Assembly: GCA_910579105.1 (NCBI GenBank)
Contig: CAJTRT010000026.1
Coordinates: 1 to 32,642, forward strand
DNA from: an uncultured Muribaculaceae bacterium
GTDB taxonomy: Bacteria > Bacteroidota > Bacteroidia > Bacteroidales > Muribaculaceae
DNA length: 32,642 nt
Direction of reading: 5' to 3'
A program made the position numbers and the translations under genes. Below the pieces are notes generated by a model, which was not told the origin of the DNA, searched no databases, and worked only from the letters and a program-made list of their open reading frames with translations. Position 1 is the stretch's first letter, and every line of letters begins with the position of its first letter. Positions 32,270-32,642 of the stretch are shown here, in pieces.

Positions 32270-32536
32270 TGTGGGTGCCACATCAAAGGATGCGATGAAA
32301 CTCCGAATGACAGGATTTGAGGTCTCGAAGTCCTTTGTAATCCGCCTGGTTCCCTTGGGGGAACTCCCTCCCGGAGGAGGGATGGGGCCCGCCATCGTAC
32401 TTGCGAGTTTGTCTCGGCATTTCATATATTTTTGATGAGTTTCCCAATCAACTTTGGTGTGGCGTGTATCGTCGGGAACGGGAATGACGCCATGGCGGCT
32501 TCCCTGCCTCCTCTCCCGGAGGCCTCTCTGTTTCTA
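32231..32536 (-). ncRNA. Candidate structured small RNA of about 300 bases
   Basis: A minus-strand promoter at 32542-32573 and a strong terminator at 32223-32269 bound this stretch, which holds no convincing protein. It would fold into several hairpins: GCCTCC/GGAGGC soon after the start, TCCCTCC-TCCG-GGAGGGA and GTTCCC-CCAA-GGGAAC in the middle, and a longer CAAAGGA/TCCTTTG pairing before the terminator. It does not show RNase P, tmRNA or SRP hallmarks that I can recognise. A 23-codon open frame (32422-32493, start MASFPFPTIH) and an 86-codon frame at 32165-32425 overlap as ATGA; the second runs through the terminator stem and is Pro/Gly-rich, so both are probably non-coding. A dispersed repeat is the main alternative. 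Confidence 0.4.
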
Positions 32537-32541
32537 TAACG

Positions 32542-32573
32542 CAAATTTAGCGCTTATCGTTTAAATACGCAAT
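32542..32573 (-). promoter_or_regulatory. Promoter of the candidate RNA
   Basis: On the minus strand ATTG (32570-32573), a 20-base spacer, then TAAATTTG (32542-32549): an exact -7 box with a near-consensus -33 box at the ideal spacing. Confidence 0.6.
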
Positions 32574-32642
32574 ACCCTGCCGAAAAAAATCAGGGCTGGC
32601 GCATGAGATTTAACTCAAATTCAGTCAAAAATTCACCTGATT

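Noticed and set aside
32068..32286. A 72-codon minus-strand frame
   Set aside because: It reads through two terminator hairpins and is Arg/Gly/Trp-rich, typical of spurious translation of intergenic repeats.

Overview
The window looks like chromosomal DNA of a GC-rich member of the Bacteroidales, most likely Muribaculaceae-like; the rank below order is inference. The evidence is the set of Bacteroidetes-restricted families (DUF3109, DUF4492, DUF4494, a type IX secretion 'plug' protein, an OmpA-type porin, a PL11 lyase with a type IX sorting tail), the near absence of Shine-Dalgarno sites, and repeated Bacteroidetes sigma-factor promoters (TTTG, about 20 bases, TAnnTTTG). No rRNA, tRNA, CRISPR array, transposase or phage gene was seen.

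Left part (1-5134, all minus strand): guanine deaminase (guaD), a PepSY-like exported protein, a run of ung - T9SS plug - DUF3109 (ung and plug overlap by 7 bases), and immediately upstream of ung an AT-rich HigBA/RelE-type toxin-antitoxin pair with its own consensus promoter. Then come an OmpA-family porin with a strong terminator, transketolase, an FHS/FucP-type sugar transporter, and a YggS (PLP protein) - DUF4494 pair. On the plus strand lies a small orphan DUF4492 membrane protein, followed on the minus strand by a Crp-family regulator.

Middle (13.6-23.3 kb): an NhaC Na+/H+ antiporter and the primosomal helicase priA on the plus strand, converging on a tight heavy-metal efflux operon on the minus strand (His-rich lipoprotein adaptor, CusA/CzcA RND pump, TolC-type outer-membrane protein). 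That operon has a consensus promoter 4 bases before the start codon and a perfect 20-bp tandem repeat directly upstream of the -33 box.

Right part (23.3-32.6 kb): a coiled-coil surface lipoprotein, rsmI, a conserved Pro/Glu-rich protein of unknown function and a PBP4-type dacB on the minus strand. Divergent from dacB run a TetR regulator and fabG, and then a large modular rhamnogalacturonan lyase (PL11, Ig-like, two LamG, T9SS tail). The last 600 bases carry no convincing protein gene, but they have a minus-strand promoter and a strong terminator about 300 bases apart, a candidate structured RNA.

The most unusual signals are non-coding: two REPIN-like 84-85 bp palindromic elements, two promoters placed so close to ATG that the mRNAs should be leaderless, the operator-like tandem repeat of the metal-efflux operon, and the candidate RNA at the right edge. 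No complete, clearly new multi-gene system is visible; most genes are core housekeeping functions.
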